DNA of 64,000 nt from Protopterus annectens (lineage: Eukaryota; Chordata; Ceratodontiformes; Protopteridae): the NCBI RefSeq assembly GCF_019279795.1, contig NC_056743.1:627496019-627560018 (forward strand), in the 5' to 3' direction. This document shows, one piece after another, positions 1 through 13,249 of this stretch. Under the pieces are notes generated by a model. That model was not told the DNA's origin. It searched no databases and worked only from the letters and a program-made list of their open reading frames with translations. The number at the start of each line of letters is the position of its first letter. Within the stretch, counting starts at the first letter, position 1. The translations under genes were made by a program, and so were the position numbers.

Positions 1-308
1 AAAGAGCGCCCATAAACAGTGACTTAACTGGGAGAGTACAGCCCACTTCAGATCCACAAAAAAATCTGAAGCCCTACATTACATACATTTCTAACTGCCT
101 GGATTTTCTGGATATAGCAAGTTTCTTAAATGCATTCATTATGAATGTGTAATATTGCTTCCATATTTCTGTCCAATCAAAAGTAATATGCTTACTAATC
201 TCTCCCCCACCCTGTGCATGCTTTTACTACCGCATCTACAATAGCACCCAACACATATATACATCTTTTATAAAGTAAAACCAATATTTATATTATACAC
301 ACACACAT

Positions 309-450
309 ATTGGTCGAACATGGAATATAGCCCCTGCCCCACTGCAGTGCAACCCTGGAGAGAGAATATTAAATAAGGGGGGGTGTGGGGGCATAGCGCC
401 CCACATTATACCAACAGATTTTATATATATATAACAAATATAATATAATA

Positions 451-501
<51 letters not shown>

Positions 502-658
502 CAATGCATTTCTAATGGATATACCCTCTTATAATAGTGAATACATTAAAATTAATGTTAATGTAGGGGGCTGTGCCCCCACACCCCCCCTTATTTAATA
601 TTCTCACTCTAGGGTTGCACTGCAGTGGGGCAGGGGCTATATTCCATGTTCGACCAAT
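309..658. mobile_element. Foldback (MITE-like) element with long inverted arms
   Basis: The left arm from 309 (ATTGGTCGAACATGG) and the right arm ending at 658 (CCATGTTCGACCAAT) are near-perfect inverted copies of about 85 bp. Both include the stretch GCCCCTGCCCCACTGCAGTG. The centre is an (AT)n run (about 453-497). Inner G/C-rich blocks of the type GGGGGCTGTGCCCCCACACC also occur in elements at 25.1 and 42.2 kb, suggesting one family. No protein is encoded. A clean target-site duplication was not found. Confidence 0.8.
453..497. repeat. (AT)n microsatellite
   Basis: Uninterrupted AT dinucleotides at the centre of the foldback element. Confidence 0.95.
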
Positions 659-1844
659 GAACTTCGACCAAGTGAGCTTTCAGTGAAGTGCAATGGACAG
701 AAACAAATGTAGCTCAAAACACCATTGTTTGAAGCACACAGTTTATTCTAGACAAACACAGATACTGACAAAACACGACACTACAGTGTGTGTCCCTTAC
801 CACCAAACCCATCCACACAGCTGCTTTAAAATAGTTTTAACACCATGCGATAACCCTCATCATGGTCATAAACTAAAGCAATCGGAGTTTATGCCAGGGA
901 TCACTCAAAAGTCCACCTGTGCCACTAGGATCTGGGTTAGAAAACAGGCTCAATCTACTGGTAAGGTCAAGCAAGGGGGACAGGATGAAGTGCTGCCTCA
1001 CCTATCCCAAGGGAAGAGTACGGGATAAGTTGCCACTTGCATAATCCTGGCAGAGACCAGAAGTCTACCAGGCTAAAAAGGTAGGAGGAGAGTGACTGGA
1101 TGTGTCTATCACCACCACACACTGCACCCTACAGTTAGGCTCCCAGCACTTGTTGGCTTACCATGCTCAAAGTCCTTGCTCCTACAGACCCTAAAACTTA
1201 TCAGGAACCAGAACACACCACTAAAAACTCAAACACAAAGCACAAAATTCACCACAAAAGGGTCAAGAGCACACCAGACCGAAGTTTATTAATCCGCAAG
1301 TAAAACACATTTAGCATTTTGTCCCTTTCAACAAGCTGAAATGCAGGCAAAAACAAAAACTAAACATAATGGCAATAGACAATATTCAAATGGATACAGG
1401 ATTACTCTGGATCACCAGACAAAGCAGGAGAACAGACAAGGGCATACTGGTGTTGATTGAGCTGCCAATCAATATCTACTGTTACATTAAGTACTAATTC
1501 TCCAGGTACAGCATAGGCAGGTGCAGTCACACTACTAACCAATGCAGGTGCATGGTTAAAATTAGCATTAACGTAATAAGCCAGAAGGAGACAGTTAAAG
1601 GTCAGAGATGGCACAAAGAAAGACTACAACTAAATTAAAGAAAAAAAAAAAAGCTTCAGTGGAGCTATAAGTCAATGACAAGGCAGAAAGTATAAAAATA
1701 TCCAGTATCTGGTCACCAGTGGCCTTCATAATAGCAAGCAAGTACATGCCTGAAAAGTAAGGTACATACTTCCATGCCAGTATCTTTGACCAATAAGAAA
1801 CAGTTCATCACTGGTTTTACTTTTTAAATGCTACAGTAAAGGTC
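659..1844. other. No gene seen (intron)
   Basis: Unique-looking intronic sequence. Short open frames (for example 693-1028 plus) have no recognisable domain. Confidence 0.6.
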
Positions 1845-1862
1845 TCACACACACACACACAC

Positions 1863-1913
<51 letters not shown>

Positions 1914-1917
1914 CCCA
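1845..1917. repeat. (CA)n microsatellite
   Basis: CA repeats with one interruption, ending in a C run. The reverse strand reads as a spurious valine/cysteine ORF. Confidence 0.97.
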
Positions 1918-4309
1918 GGGACTACAAAGTTAGACAATGGTGCGTCTGGGAAGCAAATGAACTGCTTACTGAGCCAGCTGCAGTCAAACAAGGAGCATAC
2001 AACCAATGTTAAAGTAGATGGTAGCTTTTGGATCAACTGCCCTTGGAAGAAAAGAACACAACACAAACATCCAAGAGAGGAAGATGAACTATGAAAATGA
2101 GTCTAAGGGGGAAAAAAAAATGAAAGATCAAATCTAGACAGGCCCAAGACTGCTCAAAGGGAACAAGCGGTACAAAGTAGAAATTTTGCAAAAGGAATCT
2201 TCTAGTAAAAATATCCAACAGTTCTCACAGACAGTCTTGAAAGCTAATATCCTTAAGTATCCTCAATCCTCAAGGAATAAAGCAGAACCAATAATGCCCA
2301 TGGTAGGATAAGCTCTGGGCACAGTTAATTCTTCAAAAATAATAGAAAAGCATTCAACACAGACTGAATTAAGAAAATGTAGACACAAGACAGCTATACT
2401 GTTAAAGGTAAAGAAATCAAGGCACAAATAACATTTTGCAGATACAAGACCACCAAGATAGAATGCACCTCCTAGAAGATGATTGCAGTAACTTGACTCT
2501 TAAAAGAGAAGAGTTGCAACATTTTCCAGACTGTCCTCAAAGAGAGAAGGATAAATGAAAAGAAGAAAGTTACAGTAAGGCAGAAGAATTAGAATGAGGT
2601 ACTGTCTGCTTGGCAGGAGAATTAACAATAGGCACAGTCTGCATTGCTGATAATGTCTGGGGTGTGGGGAGGCCAAGAGGATGAAAGCGCCGTTTAAAAA
2701 GGGGGGGGGGGAGTTACATGCAGAGCAGGCTGTGCCAACATTATAGAACTGCACCCTACCAAAGCAAACTGGTGGGGGGCAGGGTACAATATGTTTTACC
2801 TATGGACAGAAACTAATTTAGAGGAAGATTTAGGTTATGCAGGAAGCAACTTGAAAGAGGATCATAGAAAAGGTATTGAGAAAATATCAGAAGGCCCCCT
2901 AGTGAAACTGCAAAGCAACACACAATGTTGCACAAGACACAAAAATACAGGCTATCATATGGAGTAAAGCCTTTAATAACTACATTGGCACTTTCATTCT
3001 CAAATAACAACTTCTTCAGAACTTATTGTCAGTATGCACCCCTCAAATATTCAAAAGCCACCAATAATTGCTTCAAACCAATTAAAACATAATAAATGCA
3101 AACACTTTGAACTCAAGTACAATTTAAAAGGTTTCCAATTACTGCATACCAATTGGAACCATGAACAGTAATTTGCTAACTGAACACATACACAAATAGT
3201 GTCCGTTTTCTACTATAAGCTAAAAACAACCTCGTACTAAACTAATTTAGTGTGAAAACTACACCACAGCTGCCCTCTGTTTTAGGGCACTAGATATTTA
3301 AATATATAGTCAATTAGATGGATGCTTCCCCCACAGTCTCGGGTGCCACACTAGTTCCCTGTACTCCAGGATGTTCTCCCAATCACTACCTCTTTCACTA
3401 ATACTTGTCCTATCGATGATTAAGAAAAATCTTTTGAAAAGATCCCCATTTCATACAAAGTCTGTATAAGGCATTATATTTTCTGTTTGTATCACAAAGG
3501 TGGTCATGATCCAAGTAGAAACTCTCACTCCCACGTTGCTTTGCACTACATTCATAGTCACACCTCTCCCCAACAGCATCCATCTGTTCTACCATTTCAC
3601 TTTTATGTACCTTAGGAGTATAGGACCAGCTGTCCAGCTATGCTAGTTGATCATTCAATGGTTGCCATTTGTGGAAAGGTATATTGCTGAAGCCAGCTTT
3701 TTGTTTTACCTGGAATTTCTCATCTGTGAAAAAATTCTTAAGAACATTTCTAAGGTGCAGTCAAAAAATATGCTGATGTAGAGCGTTGGGTTCTTTTACT
3801 GGTTTTCAAGATGACTACATTCAAGCGCTGCTCTGTATGTTTTATCTTTATATATTGTAAAAGGTGGGGGCGTCTCCAGGGTTATAGCCAGTCAGGATGC
3901 ATGGGGTTGTGCTGTGGGCATTCACCTTTATTGAAAAATTTGGTCACTCTTTGCTGTTAACCCTGGGAGCTTCCCATTTAGTTATTGCAAAATTTAAACC
4001 ATGCATTATATATAATTTTCTAAAAGTCAGATTACATGAGTAATTTAGTAGAAAAACTTTCTCAAGACAAGTTATAAACAGTACATGGGCTAGACTAACA
4101 GGCAATTCTCCAATATACAAAACTTTCTTGAAGACTGAATGGGCTCTGTCATGCTTTTGTATCCTTCATGAATGCTTTCCTCTCAGGTTTTTAGTTGTGG
4201 TCAAGTAGGGTAAAAACTGGAATACAAATAAAATGAAATTCAACTAAAATAAAAGTTAAAAAATACACGTAAAATGAGCCACTACAACCACTGAAGTCAC
4301 CTTTTACAA
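1918..4309. other. No gene seen (intron)
   Basis: Intronic sequence, A-rich on the plus strand, with a poly-G run near 2701-2710. No domain-bearing ORF or transposon end was recognised. Confidence 0.55.
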
Positions 4310-5605
4310 CAAAATTATTAGAGACGCTAGTGGACGATCTTAAATTTGACTTGCCTAAACAAAATTGCATAGCAAAACCTCAAAAAAAAAAAAAGTTTTA
4401 AGAGAGCGAAATATTCTCTCACTGACTCAACTAAAGCTACACTTGCCACTACTCCTCATCTCCTTCCCTTTGCTCTTCATAGCGCTTACATCCTTACCGA
4501 CTTTCAGACATCACAACAATCTAAGCTTTAACAATCTAAGCTTTAACAATACTGCAACAAAGTTGCTAAATCTGCAGCAAATACCACTTTCAGAACCCAT
4601 CATTGTATAGCCCTAAAAAAGCTTAACCTGGTTAGAACTACCGCATCAACTAACATATACACAGCTTCTTGCCACCTATAAAATTGTCCAGAATCCATCT
4701 GCTTGCCCAGCACTAAACAGCATTCTACACAGCTATGTTAGCAATTACCAAAATCTCACGTCTGGGCACGGTCTGTACTAGTACCATGTTGCTAAGGCCT
4801 GGAACATCTTTATCTCTATCCATCAGGTCAATACTCTTCCCCTCCCATCCTTCCAAACTATTCTGAAAAAGACTTCCTACTCAAAGGCTGGCTCTGTTCT
4901 TTCTCCACTTTTAGAGACATCATTATCCTGGTGTTCATACCCGCGGTGGTGGTGCTGCGGTAGCATTGTCGCCTCCCAGTAAGACGCTGTCCGGTTCGAT
5001 TCTCAGCTAGAGCGCTTTCTGCGTGCAGACATGCGTGAATGGGTGTACCTTTGTTGAAGGTTGTGCGTCAGGGCTGGTAACTCGGCACGTATAAAATCAA
5101 CTACCAATCATTAGCGGACTGGAGTTCCGCTGTGGCGACCCCTAACCGGGAAAAGCCGAAAGACACAAACAAATTATCCTGGTGTTAATACCCATTTATA
5201 CTTTACATCTCCTTACGCTCCTTTCTTCACTCACTCCCTTACTTCTATCAATTTCTCACACTTGGCTTTCCCCTCTAAATACACAACATAAGCCTGCTTT
5301 TCTCTCACTTCTTATTGCAATTCCAGTTTGTATTAAACAAACTTGCTTTTAATTTTGCTATAAACTGGTTAAAATTTCTCTAACTATGAAATCATTGTCA
5401 TGTAACTTGTGTCTATTCTTAACCAATGTTTTCATATGTCTAACTTATTAATTTAGACTGTAGTTTTTTTAATTATTTTCAAAGCTTTTATGAACAATAA
5501 TTTTACATTGTTTTGTAATACGCTGGAGCTTCTCCCTGGGCCTCTGCTGAAATTGGGCTCCTACCCAGTTGGAATTTCCCAGTAATCAAATGTAAATAAA
5601 TAATC
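4310..5605 (+). mobile_element. L2/CR1-like LINE, 3' end (5'-truncated)
   Basis: Begins with sequence homologous to the C-terminal ORF2 region of the minus-strand LINE at 23.5-23.9 kb. Both carry a segment of the form GATAATCTTAAATTTGACTT / GACGATCTTAAATTTGACTT followed by a leucine-rich frame. It then runs through a 3' UTR into the family tail GCTGGAGCTTCTCCCTGGGC...CAAATGTAAATAAATAA at 5523-5605. A SINE interrupts it at 4943-5172. The frame is broken, so this is a dead copy. Confidence 0.75.
4943..5172 (+). mobile_element. tRNA-derived SINE (family A), full length with TSD
   Basis: tRNA-like head with B box GGTTCGATTCTC, body, and 3' tail TTCCGCTGTGGCGACCCCTA followed by ACCGGGAAAAGCCGAAAGACAC. 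It is flanked by a target-site duplication of about 20 bp, beginning ATTATCCTGGTGTT at 4922 and 5173. It sits inside the LINE fragment at 4310-5605 and so is younger than it. Confidence 0.92.
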
Positions 5606-5771
5606 TTGAACCTTCCTGTTATTTTTCCTCACATAATAACCTGGATAGAAGGTGCAAGGAGCCAAATAAACCACACCGCTAATATCACAATTGTGATGTC
5701 CAGGGCAACCTGCATACCTATCATAAACCTTAAAACACCCATATATGGATTGTTACGGATATATTTACAAA

Positions 5772-6008
5772 AACCCGCAGTGGTGGTGCTGCGGTAGCAG
5801 TGTCACCGCACAGTAAGACGCTGTCCGGTTCGATTCTCAGCTAGAGCGTCTTCTGCATGGAGACAGGCGTGAATGGGCGTACCTTCGTTGAAGGTTGTGC
5901 ATCAGGCCTGACAAGCCGGTACGCAAAAATCAACTGCCAATCATTAGAGGATCGGCGTTCCGCTGTGGCGGCCCCTAACCGGGAAAAGCCAAAAGACACA
6001 AACAAACT
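5772..6008 (+). mobile_element. tRNA-derived SINE (family A), full length with TSD
   Basis: Second copy in the same orientation, 0.8 kb from the first: same head (GGTTCGATTCTCAGC), same tail (GTGGCGGCCCCTAACCGGG). Flanked by GATATATTTA at 5758-5767 and 6009-6018. Confidence 0.92.
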
Positions 6009-6018
6009 GATATATTTA

Positions 6019-7930
6019 AATTTGCCACATTTTTTGCCGTTCTTGGGTCATGTTCTTCAATACTCTATGAAAGTAGGGTTACACTGCCTTAACTCAATGC
6101 CAGTTCTACAGGTGCCAGACTTAACCCAAGTTAGTTAAGTGAATTCAATGCATTTAGCTCATGGCCTTACGCCTTACAATACTTGAGTGCAGCAGCACCC
6201 CCCCCCCCCCAAAGAACAGCAAGCAAGACACGCACCGTCTTTACACAAGGAGAAGGAACTACAAGTCAAAGACAGAAAAGCAAAACTGATGCAAGCCAAA
6301 GTCTGATGTGTAGCACTTAATATTTGCACACTGTTCAACTCAACTTTATGTAGTTTACATAGAACTTATTGTTCCCTAGGTCTACTTTGCAAAGCCAGCT
6401 GACACTGCAAGAATGAAAGCTACACCACCTTATGCAGGACTGACAATCCAAGAACCTAGGCTACACCACACCACCCAGGAAGAACTACAGAGTCAAAAGT
6501 AATATGCATTTCCAGAAGCTTACTTCACAAATCAAGTACACATGTCTGGGTAAAATGTATGCACAGCCACATCATAACACACCAACCACCTTTCAATTCC
6601 CCCCTGCAAATACAGTGCTTATGGGACACTGACTGTCTTCTTTTTGCTCTCTCTGTCTTCCGAGCAAAACTGACAATCATTTCCAGATGCTTGCAACAAC
6701 ATCCAATTCTGCTTCTCTTTACCTGGACTAAAACATCATTTAAGTTCCAGCCACACAAAACACTTCAGTTTACTTTGTAAAACAACGCTGGCTGGCCAGT
6801 AGTCTCCTTTTTTGCCCCCCAGCTCTTGCAAAGACTACAGAATACAGTACGAACACAAGCATCCAAACTGCAGTTCTCTCAGAACAAGACAGATATTAAT
6901 TTGTGTTAACATCTCCCACAGGGGGTTCCAGGGTGGGGGCTGGGAGCAAAGTGGCTCATTTATTATCCCGATTAGACAGGGACTGAAAATCCTGATTCCG
7001 AACGGCTGACAGAAGGGAAATTAGGTTGCAACAAAGAATCTTGAACACACAGTAAGAGGGGAAATAAATCAGTAGTATAGTTTGCAGTGAATAAGCACAT
7101 TGCTCATTCTTTAAGCTGGAGCAGTTTCATGTGCTTAACAGCATTTTCCCCCAGAACATTTGAAGGTGTTTTTTTTTTTTTTTTTTACATTTGGCCAAAT
7201 ATACATTCCTTGCCCATGGCAGTCAAGTTAAGAAACACACTGCTGCTTAGTGATGATTACCTGTGTACAACTGCACACCCAAAGAAAGTAGACTTGGTTT
7301 AAATTTCACTAGTCAACCCTCAAGCAGATAAGGCAATTAAAATGGTACAAGTATACAGATTTCCTCCAAAAAGAGAAATACAATACAATACACCTACAAT
7401 CTCTATACTCAGCTTATTTTCCATGGCCAAATTACCACTGGTTACTTTAAAAATTTGTGCCAAGCATGTTTCCATATCCAAGTAAGACATCAAATAAAAG
7501 AAAAAACAGGGAGGCTGAGGAATAGAAGTCCATGTAGAGAATTATATCAACACACATTCCAGGACAAACTATAATTTTACTCGTTTATTTCTTCCCCCAT
7601 TTTCTTTTATGGCACACATGCCTTGCTATACCTGAAGCACGCAACAGTAAAGCAAAAAGAATAGCCAGCTTTCCCTTCGGGTCCAAAGACTACAGTGTTA
7701 CTCACCAGAAAAATAAACCAAAAACATTTAGATGGCACATGGATGTTGAACAAGATACTGGTGCTTGACACATCTGACCACGTTATGGTAGCACAAAGCT
7801 TTAATGTGCATGTCATAAGACTACAGCAAGAACACAAAATACAATTTTACAAACTCTACAAAGCTCCTCCACATCAGACGGCATTTAGTCTGCATTACTT
7901 CTGCTGTACACAAGTTACCACTCAGTGCCA
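6019..7930. other. No gene seen (intron)
   Basis: Intronic sequence with a C run near 6200 and a T run near 7171-7187. No transposon or coding feature recognised. Confidence 0.55.
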
Positions 7931-7998
7931 TACCTCTCAACCTCTTACAGCAAGAAATCTGGACAAAGCAACAAACAATGGGGGGGGGGGCAGGTTTT
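7931..7998 (+). mobile_element. hAT-type element, terminal fragment
   Basis: CATACCTCTCAACCTCTTAC followed by AGCAAGAAATCTGGA and a G run matches the left end of the complete element at 30905-31227. The right end is absent, so this is a truncated copy. Confidence 0.7.
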
Positions 7999-10644
7999 GG
8001 AATGAGTGAAGAAGAGACACACAAGGCAGGCTGTGTAAATGCGTTAGCAATGTATAAAAATCCTATAGAAACTGCATTACAGCATTTGCTATTTTGTGTC
8101 CAGTGGTGCTTAGTGTTGGTACAGGCACAAGCAAGGGGGAGGGGGGTTTGATATGCTGCTATGTCCAAAGGAGGAGACAATACAAATATGGTAAGGACAC
8201 ACGTTTGCTGCACTTTTGGAGACTGCTTGGCTGGAGAAGACACAGCTGATATGGTGCAATGCACAGTAGCAATACCAGCCGAGTGGGGTACAACACTGTC
8301 TAAGGTGGAAGATGTCATTGGGGAAAGGTAGGCTGTTATTACATCCAGCATAAACCATACTGAAGATCACCCAAAAGCTACATTTTGCTACTTAAGTACC
8401 CTTTTCCCAAGGTTAGTCAACAATATTCTACTGCATTATGGTCACATCTTAAATACTGCTCGGTCAAAACGCAGACAAGACAAACTTTGGTTAAGTGCTG
8501 AAGTCTCACCAAGGCAAAATCTAGTACTGAGCAATTGTAAAGCAAATGCACAATTACAAAGAGAAATGAAATAAGAGAGCCACAAACTGCAAAGTGACGC
8601 AACACTGTAGGTGCAACATAAATCCACCACGACAAGCACAGCAGCAAGAGTTCAACGTTAATTGTAGAATCAATACAATTCAACACAGTAAGCTGCCAGG
8701 AGATTTCATCTTCTCACCTTCATTAACATATTTCTCAGATGGACAAATCACTTATCAGTCTATATACTTCAATGTAGACATTTTTGATGGGCTTTGACCT
8801 TAGTCGTCTTCAACTGGATCTAAGAGAGATTAAGGGGATGTCACTTTTGATGTCTTTTAAAGTCCAATTTGGCATCAGGCTGAGAAGTGCACAAAATGGA
8901 GATGGAACTTTATCCCCATTGCATAGCAACCATCAGTAAGTGTGAACTGAAAAAAACAGATTTGCTAAAGATAGGGAAAATACCCAAACATTTGATTTTT
9001 TTTCAATACAGGTATTGTTTCCAAAAAGATTTCAGACAAGGAATTTCCTTTACAAATGAAGTCTATTCTCACTCTCTTCCTCCCTTAGCCTCCAAACCTT
9101 ACTTTTTTTTTTTTTTTTTTTTATTAATTCCAATCTACGTGCAGCACTACATTCGGTTTCATTTTACCTAGAACTACCACCACTATCTTCCACTTCCAAA
9201 AATATACTGCATCATTTTTACTTAAAGCAGCCACTACGGTTATTTATTTCAAACACCTTCGCCTGGATATATTCATCACCTTTTGTCTACTTGGTTACTT
9301 CGCAGCAACATGGACGTTTAGGAGTTGCCTCCCTCCTCATGGAATGCACCCATAATAAAATGCAGAAGCCACATCTAAAAGTATCATACAGCTCCAATCA
9401 AAGAGGACAATAGCTGCTGTATTAATTACACTTGAGAGGAGTTCTACTTGGTTTTATTTAAACTAAACAGGAAAAGACACAGAGAAGGACTAAAGTATTA
9501 GCCAAAATGTGTTTCTCAAACTGTATTCCTTGTGTCATATGACATTTGTCATTAAGGACCTCTTCTCCATCTCAGCCTCTTGTACATAAGGTAGCCTCAT
9601 TCTGTGCCAGAGTTTAGCAAAATAGACAAACACTTAAAATACAGCACTGCCAACAAGGTGCACAAACAGTTTGTGTACACTGCACAGCTTGAGGACTTCA
9701 TTCTACAAGTATCAATGATAAATATGAAGACTATATGCAGCCTCCATAGCTCTGTACTTTGGGGTGGGGATGAATAAACCAGTAACAAGGAGCACCAAAG
9801 CACTGTCATCTATACCTACCATATTAATGAACTCTCCTAGACTGCTGCGAATCTGCACAGTTAATGCAAAACAGAGAATAAGCAACTCTAGCTGGCTGTA
9901 TGGTTATAGTTAACCTCAAGATACTGACAGTTCACCTAGGTCACATGACTACTACACCAGCTGTAGTAAGAAGCCATTTATAACTTAGTGTGCAGCACTT
10001 CTACACATACATCCACGGACTAAAAGGAATCCTCTTTTGTTCCATTTAAAACTGTATAACCGTATCCCATGACATGCACAATGGAATAAGCAAACACCCA
10101 AAATGCTGGCATGTTTTTTTTTTTTTTTTTTTTTTTTAAACTTATGCACTCACACCAATGAAACAATGTAATTGGCAAGTCTCTCAAAAATGCAGGCTTC
10201 CCTGTGCAGAGTTCACAACAGACTAGGACATCCTTACTGCTACCACCAAAGCAGTTAAACGCCATTCTTCACATTTTTTTTTTTTTTTTTTTTTTTTTGG
10301 GTTTAAAACATAAACACGCACAAAACCCAAGAGACACGGACAAGTTTTCATATTAGGACTTGCACCTCATTTCACCTTACAAACTGCACTGGTTTTCCAT
10401 CAGACATGTATTTTCTTCTTTTATGCTGTTTGCTCTAAGGACAGCCATCGACAACCTTTCATAAGGGTCAAAATGAGGATGTGAACTAACAGAAAAAATA
10501 CAATCACCTGTGGTTAGGAATGATGCATTACACTTACCACATTCAAGTGTAAATACAACTGAAGCCATGAGATCATCCTTTTGTTTACAGTGCTACACTA
10601 TATCCTACTCTTTAACGTAGACACAATGGTGAATATACATGAGG
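7999..10644. other. No gene seen (intron)
   Basis: Contains T runs at about 9103-9122, 10114-10137 and 10274-10298. A 176-codon open frame on the minus strand (7821-8351) overlaps the hAT fragment and shows no domain. Confidence 0.55.
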
Positions 10645-11220
10645 CCTCCTATTTTATTTATTCATTTATTTTACATTTGTTAACCAGGAAAAGTCCAACT
10701 GGATCCATATCCATTTTCAGTGGAGGCCCAGGGAGAAAAGCTCCAGAAATACAGTATAAACAAAATAGTAACAACTCAAATAAATAATATATACAAAGAT
10801 AAGAGAAAAAAATTGCATTAAGTTAGGAAGTAAGGAAAAGGAAGTAGTATTCCATGTGGGTAGAGATGTCAATAGAAATGAGGAGAGAAAAGAAAAAGAA
10901 AAAAATATATATAAGCAAAGAGCTGCTTAGAGAGGTATGCGGAGTGAGATTAACCTGGACAAGTGCAGGTACATAACCAGTGGTTGGTAAAATAATGTTT
11001 TGCTACAATTTTAAACTTTGTTAGAGAGGGTTCTAGGGTTAAGGCAAGAGGGAAATACACAGCCGATTAAGAATTTGCAGGAGAGAGAACAAGACTAACT
11101 ACAAAGACCCAACAGTGTGCAAATATTCAGTATTCCAAAACAGACTGATATTAAGGAAGCAAAAATTTCTGCAAATTAAGCAATGGTAGGCGGCAGTCTA
11201 ACCAGTACTGTTTGCGTGTA
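10645..11220 (-). mobile_element. L2/CR1-like LINE, 3' end (minus strand)
   Basis: On the minus strand it ends with the family tail: GGAGCTTTTCTCCCTGGGCC, then CAGTTGGACTTTTCC and AACAAATGTAAAATAAATGA at about 10645-10750. The adjoining 3' UTR-like sequence extends right to about 11220. No open frame survives. Confidence 0.7.
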
Positions 11221-11224
11221 TATC

Positions 11225-11512
11225 AATATTAACAGCTTAGGTTGTTGAATACTAAAAGATTGACACCCAAGCGAACAGCCACATCATCAGATTCTTTCCT
11301 CAGGAAAGAATTTGGGTGGTCGCCCGTAAACAAAAACTAACACACCCAAACATACCCCCCTAATATACCAACTCCAAGATAGCTCTACATTGGGGAAAAG
11401 GGCAAATCCCCGAAAATGGCCGCATGAATCCTTTGATGTGGCCGTTCGCTATTGCGAGCATTCAACGCTTAGGTGTTAATGCATTCGACAACCTAAGCTA
11501 TTGACAATTCAA
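11225..11512. mobile_element. Foldback (MITE-like) element
   Basis: Outer arms AGCTTAGGTTGTTGAAT (11234) and ATTCGACAACCTAAGCT (ending 11499). Inner inverted blocks include GCGAACAGCCACATCA and TTGATGTGGCCGTTCGC. The core AATATACCAACTCCAAGAT is shared with elements at 25.1 and 42.2 kb. Exact ends are approximate. Confidence 0.7.
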
Positions 11513-12847
11513 TAGGAATCCCACTGTTTATGTTAATTTATAGACATATATCAGTTTTAAAAATGAAAGACTATGGATGTCTGTGTAAACTTTAAAATGA
11601 GAGCTACATTAGTTTTTATAACATGGCTTGTTCTATTTGCTGCATAAGGTTTTCATTTTCATATTTATTACAGGAAAAACAAATCTTCTCTATACTGGGC
11701 TTGTTTAAACACAAAAATAAACACCAGCCGCTTGATAGTTTGAAAAATTCACACGCAAATTAAACTTAAAATTTCATCCCAGAAAGCTTTCAACCTTTCA
11801 TCATAAAGCTTAAGGCAGCTATAAGCAATGAAGACACTGCAGAGCTACAACACAAAAAAGTAAACTCTGTGGCAACACCCTGCTTGCAGACATATCCATT
11901 ACAAAACTATCAAGTAAGCAAAACAGGTCTAAATATAAAGAATATTGTTCAGTGAAGTGAAGCAAAGCGAATGCCAAACATTTAATAAACACAAACATAA
12001 CACAATGGCCATTTCATATTTCTCTAAAATGTTTACAAAAAAAGCCAGTCAGCCAATAAAAGAACACCATGGTCCAACCTTAAGGGCAAGTAGCCGAGTT
12101 AAATACCCAACTTAACCCACAGACAATCTTCATACCCGACCCCCCAAAAAGCATCAAATCAATAACAACCAAACTTCATTACTCCATCGTACATTTGCGT
12201 TTCAAAATTATAGTGAAAAATGTCTACATTAGAAATAAAGTAGAGTAGAGTAGTCTCAATAGACATTACTACAAACACAAAATGAATGTTCAACTGTTTG
12301 TGTTATAACAGTAACCATCGGTGTGTCAGGGGGCTAGAATCCCCTCAACATGCATCACCACTGAGCCTGCTTCACAGTTGCAGATGTAGATACTGTGGCA
12401 AAGAACTATAAAGTTACGCATCTTGTTGTAGGTTGCTACACTTCCTCCTGAAGGTTTGTATATACAATGGAGAATAAGAGAACACTGGAAACATGAACTG
12501 CGAAACTTCCATTTTCGATAATCTGAGATAATCCCATACCTGCAGCTAAAACAGATGGAAATTAGACCAGAAATCGCTACACCCAAAGACTACAGTGTCT
12601 TATAAACTGAAAGACGAACTTGTAAATTATCAAGACTAGAAGCAAAACTAGTGCAACACTAAGGATACACAGATTGAAAGCTGCAGAAGAAGCCACTGTG
12701 CTGACAGAAAAAAAATCTTCAAACACATTTAGATATGCTTCCAATACAAGTAACCCTTTATGAACTGCAAAGGAAAGCAGTCCTGGGTGCAATGCAATCT
12801 TATCAAAATGTCAAGGACTAAAGCAAAACTGATTCAGAAACTTGCTG
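11513..12847. other. No gene seen (intron)
   Basis: AT-rich intronic sequence; no coding or repeat structure recognised. Confidence 0.55.
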
Positions 12848-12956
12848 GACAGAGGCACAGGAACTAATCTAAGGGACAGCGAAAGCCAACACATTCTGGC
12901 TAGGCTTATAAATGCCTTTGGGCAGATAGCCTAGTATCTACCTATGAACCTATGCC
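12848..12956 (+). mobile_element. CR1 LINE, extreme 3' end
   Basis: GGACAGAGGCACAGGAACTA, then GGCTAGGCTTATAAATGCC, GCCTAGTATCTACC and two CTATGAAC-type octamers. The same order ends the CR1 copy at 42.0-42.1 kb. Confidence 0.75.
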
Positions 12957-13249
12957 TTGACTTAGGAATGGGATCATTTCCAGTTGTAGCTTCGTAAACC
13001 AGTGAAAACAAACCATCACCACATAGTGATGTGCAATGTGCCAAGGAGGAAACTAATGCATGCAATTGGTCATCCAATAAACATCTGTGCATGCATTAAC
13101 AAAGAAGCACAATTTCATCACATTGCTTAAGGAATATACATTACAATGACAGATGTCATGAACTGATTGCTCCCTCTGAGGTGCAGTGGTACCGATGCAT
13201 TTTTATTTTATACAACTTTTTAACAACCAAGGAGGTTGTGAAGACCTAA

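Noticed and set aside
693..1028. 111-codon plus-strand frame
   Set aside because: No recognisable motif; length is within chance expectation for 64 kb.
1845..2066. ORF with a long CVCVCV tract
   Set aside because: Translation of the (CA)n microsatellite.
7821..8351. 176-codon open frame on the minus strand in PBX intron 2
   Set aside because: No domain or compositional sign of coding; it runs through a hAT fragment and an unrelated G run, and no splice context supports it.
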